DNA from: Vampirovibrio chlorellavorus
GTDB taxonomy: Bacteria; Cyanobacteriota; Vampirovibrionia; Vampirovibrionales; Vampirovibrionaceae
Assembly (NCBI GenBank): GCA_001858525.1
Contig: LAPX01000005.1
Location: 62,001 to 126,000 of the forward strand
Reading direction: 5' to 3'
Length of the DNA: 64,000 bases
Shown here: in pieces, positions 60,847 through 64,000 of the stretch
Position numbering within the stretch: position 1 is the stretch's first letter
Layout of the letters: each line of letters opens with the position of its first letter
The notes under the pieces: model-generated
Seen by the model: only the letters and a program-made list of their open reading frames with translations
Told to the model about the DNA's origin: nothing
The model's database searches: none
Translations under genes and position numbers: made by a program

Positions 60847-60902
60847 AAAACGCAACCGACCCACCCTGCTTGCGGGCTAAGTTGGTTGCGTTTTAGTTTT
60901 TA
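60847..60902 (+). terminator. intrinsic terminator after rpmE
   Basis: AAAACGCAACC (60847-60857) pairs with GGTTGCGTTTT (60884-60894), followed by AGTTTTT. Confidence 0.8.
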
Positions 60903-60959
60903 CCCTGTTTAAAGCCTTTAAAGCCAGAAAAAGCAGAAAGAATCTGAGTCTCGCACGTT

Positions 60960-62057
60960 ATGAAAGGTCTTGAAAGTTTATTAGAGAAGCTGAAAGAGGT
61001 GGAAGTCACCTACCATCAGCTTGGGGATATGTTGTCGGACCCTGCCGTGTTGTCCAACTCTAACAAATTGCAGGAGATTTCAAAGAAGCGGGCCGCTTTG
61101 GAAGACACCATCGAGGTGTTTGACGAGTGGAAGCAGAGCAACGCCGATTTGGCCGACTCAAAGGAACTGCTCAAAGGCGAAACCGACACCGAGATGCGTG
61201 AATTCCTGCACTCGGAAATTCAGAGGCTGGAAGAACATTTAGAGGCGCTGGCGCACCGTCTGCACATTCTCTTGCTGCCCAAGGACCCCAATGATGATAA
61301 AGACATTATGCTGGAGGTGCGGGCTGGCACTGGTGGCGATGAGGCCAACATTTTTGTGGGCGATTTAATGCGCATGTACTTGCGCTATGCCAGCACGGTG
61401 GGTTGGCAAGCCAGTGTTTTAAGCAAGTCCGAGAATGAAATTGGTGGCTTTAGCGAAGTGGTCATTGGCATTAAGGGGCAAAATGTATACAGTGCCCTTA
61501 AATATGAATCGGGCGTGCACCGGGTTCAACGGGTGCCTGTAACCGAGTCTCAGGGCCGGGTGCATACCAGCGCGGCCACTGTGGCTGTTATGCCGGAAGT
61601 TGAAGACATCAACATTGAAATTCGTCCAGAAGATATTGAAATCATTACGGCCCGCAGCGGTGGCGCCGGTGGACAGAACGTGAACAAGGTAGAAACCGCC
61701 GTCAGATTGTTCCACAAGCCGTCAGGCATCCAGATTCACATGACGGAAGATCGCAGCCAGCTTGGAAACCGCACCAAGGCGATGGCTTTACTGAAGGTGA
61801 AGTTATTTGACCTGGAACAGCAAAAGCAGCAAAAGGAAATCACCGATTTGCGGCGCTCACAGGTGGGCAGCGGGGACCGCAGTGAGCGCATTCGTACCTA
61901 TAACTATCCTCAGGATCGCTTGACTGACCATCGCATTGGACAGAATTTTTCCTTGAGTCCAATTATTGATGGGGATTTGAGCGATTTGCTGAATCAGTTG
62001 GCTTTGGCCGATCAGCAAGCTAAAATGGAAAAACTGGCAGAAACATCGGTTTCCTAA
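60960..62057 (+). CDS. prfA: peptide chain release factor 1
   Basis: 365 residues. Reads UAA/UAG: the tripeptide anticodon region is [15 protein letters not shown] (P-V-T) and the peptidyl-tRNA hydrolysis motif is [16 protein letters not shown]. The N-terminal coiled coil and [15 protein letters not shown] are standard. The absence of an SPF motif excludes RF2. Start ATG 60960 is the usual family start. Confidence 0.97.
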   Translation: MKGLESLLEKLKEVEVTYHQLGDMLSDPAVLSNSNKLQEISKKRAALEDTIEVFDEWKQSNADLADSKELLKGETDTEMREFLHSEIQRLEEHLEALAHRLHILLLPKDPNDDKDIMLEVRAGTGGDEANIFVGDLMRMYLRYASTVGWQASVLSKSENEIGGFSEVVIGIKGQNVYSALKYESGVHRVQRVPVTESQGRVHTSAATVAVMPEVEDINIEIRPEDIEIITARSGGAGGQNVNKVETAVRLFHKPSGIQIHMTEDRSQLGNRTKAMALLKVKLFDLEQQKQQKEITDLRRSQVGSGDRSERIRTYNYPQDRLTDHRIGQNFSLSPIIDGDLSDLLNQLALADQQAKMEKLAETSVS

Positions 62058-62134
62058 AAGCGGGAAATGACTCTGCCGAATCGTTCCTTCCGGGAGCTTT
62101 GCCTGGAACGTCAATTACTCGGGGAATGCACGGC

Positions 62135-63145
62135 ATGAAAACTCCAGTCCAGCTAACCAGCGATCGCATTCAGGACACCTTATACGCCTTTATGCGCAGC
62201 CAGATTTTGTTCACTGCCATTGATTTAGACTTATTTAGTTGCATTGCAGGCGGGGATAATCAACTGGGGGCTTTGCAAGAGCGTTTGGCTCTGGATGAGC
62301 GTGGCTTGCGCCTGTTACTGAATGGTTTGGTTGGTATTGGCTTTTTAAAAGTCTCTGCGAGTGGGGTGTATACCTTGCCAGAAGATGTAGCTCACTTCTT
62401 GGTGAAGCCAGAATCCACGTATATTGGCGGCATGGTGCATCATTGCAAGTGGCTGTATGAGAATTGGTCCATGTTGACCGATGCGGTCAGCTCCGGACAG
62501 CCCGTGGGTGGTGCCCAAAGCTTGGCCCAGCTGGAGATTTACTTCTCTGAACTGGTGAAAGGCCTGTATGTGTCTAACTACCCCACGGCCCAAAAATTGG
62601 CTGGGATTTTAGAGATTGGTTCTGCTTATCGCAATCTGGAAATTCTGGATGTGGCCGGTGGCTCTGCGGTTTGGTCCATTGCCCTGCTGGAAAAAGACGC
62701 AGGCAGTCAGGCCACGGTGCTGGATTTTCCCTCGGTCACCCATGTGGCAGAAAGTTACGTGGAACAACATGGCTTGAGTGACCGCTTTCGTTACTGGCCG
62801 GGTGATTTGGAAGCCATGGACCTCAATGGCGCCCGCTTTGATGTTGTAGTGATGGCCCATATTTGCCACATGTTGGGGCCAACAGCCAGTCAAAAGGCTT
62901 TTCAGAAATTGAAAAAAGTATTGAAACCCGGCGGCAGATTGGTGATTGTTGACTTCGTGCCAGATGATCAACGCTCTAAACTGGGATGGCCCTTGGTTTT
63001 TGGTGTGAATATGCTTATTACGACCCCGGAAGGCGATGTCTTTACTGGGGGTGAATACAAACAGTGGCTCCAGGCCGCCGGATTTGAGCAGGTTGCTCTG
63101 CAGGAGATTGATTCTGATGTGACCGTGGTCATTGGTCAGGTGTAA
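62135..63145 (+). CDS. SAM-dependent O-methyltransferase (dimerising, acetylserotonin/hydroxyneurosporene type)
   Basis: 336 residues from ATG 62135. Winged-helix dimerisation domain (RSQILFTAIDLDLFSCIAGG, RGLRLLLNGLVGIGFLK) then a SAM Rossmann domain (ILDVAGGSAVWSIALLEKD, FDVVVMAHICHML, LKPGGRLVIVDFVPDD). This is the layout of small-molecule O-methyltransferases. It occupies the place after prfA where prmC often lies, but lacks the NPPY motif of PrmC, so it is not the release-factor methylase. Confidence 0.85.
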   Translation: MKTPVQLTSDRIQDTLYAFMRSQILFTAIDLDLFSCIAGGDNQLGALQERLALDERGLRLLLNGLVGIGFLKVSASGVYTLPEDVAHFLVKPESTYIGGMVHHCKWLYENWSMLTDAVSSGQPVGGAQSLAQLEIYFSELVKGLYVSNYPTAQKLAGILEIGSAYRNLEILDVAGGSAVWSIALLEKDAGSQATVLDFPSVTHVAESYVEQHGLSDRFRYWPGDLEAMDLNGARFDVVVMAHICHMLGPTASQKAFQKLKKVLKPGGRLVIVDFVPDDQRSKLGWPLVFGVNMLITTPEGDVFTGGEYKQWLQAAGFEQVALQEIDSDVTVVIGQV

Positions 63146-63182
63146 AGCACTATAAAGTTCTGAAGGATTTCGGTTTTAGCGG

Positions 63183-63211
63183 TTGAATCTCAGGGGCAAG
63201 GGTGTTATATT
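63183..63211 (+). promoter_or_regulatory. tRNA-Leu promoter
   Basis: TTGAAT (63183-63188), 17-bp spacer, TATATT (63206-63211), sixteen bases before the tRNA 5' end. Confidence 0.55.
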
Positions 63212-63226
63212 TTCCTCAGTTTCCAA

Positions 63227-63310
63227 GCCGGTGTGGCGAAATGGTAGACGCAGTCGACTCAAAATCGACCGTAGCAATACATGTCAGTTCGACTCTGACC
63301 ACCGGCACCA
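63227..63310 (+). tRNA. tRNA-Leu (anticodon CAA)
   Basis: Acceptor GCCGGTG pairs with CACCGGC; anticodon stem GTCGA/TCGAC encloses CTCAAAA, giving anticodon CAA at 63260-63262 or so. A long variable arm (class II) precedes the T arm GTCAG-TTCGACT-CTGAC. CCA is encoded. Confidence 0.95.
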
Positions 63311-63319
63311 TTTAGTTTT

Positions 63320-63385
63320 AAGCTCCTGACACTTTTAAAAACGAAACAAGCTGTTTCCCCTTTAAAAGCGTCAGGAGCTTTTATT
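63320..63385 (+). terminator. intrinsic terminator after tRNA-Leu
   Basis: AAGCTCCTGAC (63320-63330) and CTTTTAAA (63332-63339) pair with TTTAAAAG (63361-63368) and GTCAGGAGCTT (63370-63380), one mismatch, followed by TTATT. Confidence 0.8.
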
Positions 63386-63473
63386 CTTGAGAGAACAAGG
63401 CTGCAAAGGCCTGCTTTGGATTGGACTAGAGGAGTATTCTCTGGGGCAAGCACTTGAGTCGCGTAGAGGTTGC

Positions 63474-63620
63474 CTAGTAAAAATGGGGATTGGGCTTTCG
63501 CAGGCGAATTTTAATATGCGCCTGCGAAATCAACAGAAAAACCAGGCATAGTATCACTAGTTGGTTAATGATGTCTGAAAGGTCATAGTTCTCAATCAGA
63601 AGCTTTAAAATTTCTGTCAT
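63474..63620 (-). CDS. 48-aa single-pass membrane protein
   Basis: From ATG 63620 with GAGGT six bases upstream. One transmembrane helix (IINQLVILCLVFLLISQAHI) and a basic tail (KIRLRKPNPHF). Family not recognised. It follows the 93-aa frame at 63628 by eight bases, so the two may be co-transcribed. AT-rich compared with the rest of the window. Confidence 0.45.
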   Translation of the reverse strand: MTEILKLLIENYDLSDIINQLVILCLVFLLISQAHIKIRLRKPNPHFY

Positions 63621-63627
63621 GGCGACC

Positions 63628-63909
63628 TCAATATTTCCAATATGTATATATAAAAACGATATAGCGTTGAGAATTGCCATCTTCATTTTCTTTCGGAGCT
63701 TTGATTTTCATCTGCAAAAAATGGCGCTCGTACCAGTGCCCCACTAGAGGATTCAAAAAGTTTGACGAGAGAGCCCTTAACATCCGCCTATCAAAAACGG
63801 GAATACTGAATATGGGGGAATCGGTTTCTTTTAGAACAAATTCATAATGACCACACGAAGGGAATATCTCTGTGGAGAAAATAGCGTGCGTAAAAGGTAT
63901 ACATTGCAT
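63628..63909 (-). CDS. hypothetical protein, 93 aa, uncertain
   Basis: Mixed composition with plausible strands (YEFVLKETDSPIFSIPVF) and an aromatic-rich C-terminus. No SD before ATG 63909 and its first 24 bases overlap the divergent exported-protein start at 63886. Could be real, given the small membrane protein just after it, or a chance frame. Confidence 0.35.
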   Translation of the reverse strand: MQCIPFTHAIFSTEIFPSCGHYEFVLKETDSPIFSIPVFDRRMLRALSSNFLNPLVGHWYERHFLQMKIKAPKENEDGNSQRYIVFIYTYWKY

Positions 63910-64000
63910 TGGTTGACCTGTATCGCTTTGGCAAACAGCCTGTTGTTTTCAGCAGGGGTGCAGGCAGAATCCGAAAAAGCCGCCAACCTGACCGTTCAGG
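63886..64000 (+). CDS. start of an exported protein (3'-truncated by window edge)
   Basis: GTG 63886 with GGAGA eight bases upstream opens a frame that runs off the window. The first 38 residues are a typical signal peptide: basic RKRY, hydrophobic LHWLTCIALANSLLFSAG, cleavage near VQAES. The product is unknown. Confidence 0.6.
   Translation, partial: MRKRYTLHWLTCIALANSLLFSAGVQAESEKAANLTVQ

Noticed and set aside
1-64000. CRISPR array, rRNA operon, prophage or complete insertion sequence
   Set aside because: No regularly spaced repeats, rRNA-like sequence, phage structural genes or transposase reading frames were seen.

Overview
The window looks like ordinary chromosome of a free-living diderm bacterium of about 50% GC. 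An outer membrane is implied by a TonB-dependent receptor, a Wza-type polysaccharide exporter and several lipoprotein signals. A Ski2/Mtr4-like helicase, an exosortase-linked exopolysaccharide locus and several lineage-specific proteins would fit a non-photosynthetic relative of Cyanobacteria (Vampirovibrionia/Melainabacteria). That placement is a low-confidence inference from gene content; there is no rRNA here to test it.

Layout. 1-6.0 kb: two RNA helicases, an esterase and a secreted protein. 6.5-9.7 kb: two overlapping GT-C membrane glycosyltransferases, the second ending inside a 143-bp MITE-like element. 10.3-13.1 kb: a pyrBC operon behind a hairpin that is both a terminator and a Shine-Dalgarno (SD) trap. 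13.4-16.6 kb: tandem paralogues of an unrecognised family. 16.6-21.2 kb: minus-strand genes, ending with a membrane protein plus nicotianamine-synthase-like pair behind tandem Fur-like boxes. 22.1-27.5 kb: a cobalamin-riboswitch-controlled uptake operon (receptor, binding protein, ATPase, permease). 27.7-30.5 kb: small exported proteins and a TRIC/UPF0126 channel. 30.5-35.4 kb: ilvB-ilvN-ilvC-ilvA behind two successive leader peptides, with ilvD at 38.8 kb. 35.8-43.6 kb: a peptidoglycan/chitin hydrolase, a cupin, a tryptophan 2,3-dioxygenase-like enzyme, a TPR lipoprotein and a methyltransferase. 44-55.4 kb: an exosortase-EpsI fusion divergent from a tiny sorted-substrate protein, followed by a full exopolysaccharide operon. 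55.4-64 kb: a secreted repeat protein, a phosphoribosyltransferase, a flavin reductase, a Tat-exported amine oxidase, rpmE-prfA, a methyltransferase, tRNA-Leu(CAA) and the start of another exported protein.

The most interesting parts are regulatory. The branched-chain amino acid operon seems to carry a classical Val/Ile/Leu attenuator followed by a second Val/Leu-rich leader ORF that overlaps ilvB and could mask its SD. The nicotianamine-synthase-like gene follows a membrane-protein gene whose promoter is covered by two metal-repressor-like boxes, which suggests a metal-responsive operon. The exosortase locus pairs one sorting enzyme with one small glycine/asparagine-rich candidate substrate next to capsule synthesis. 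No CRISPR array, rRNA, phage or complete insertion sequence was seen.
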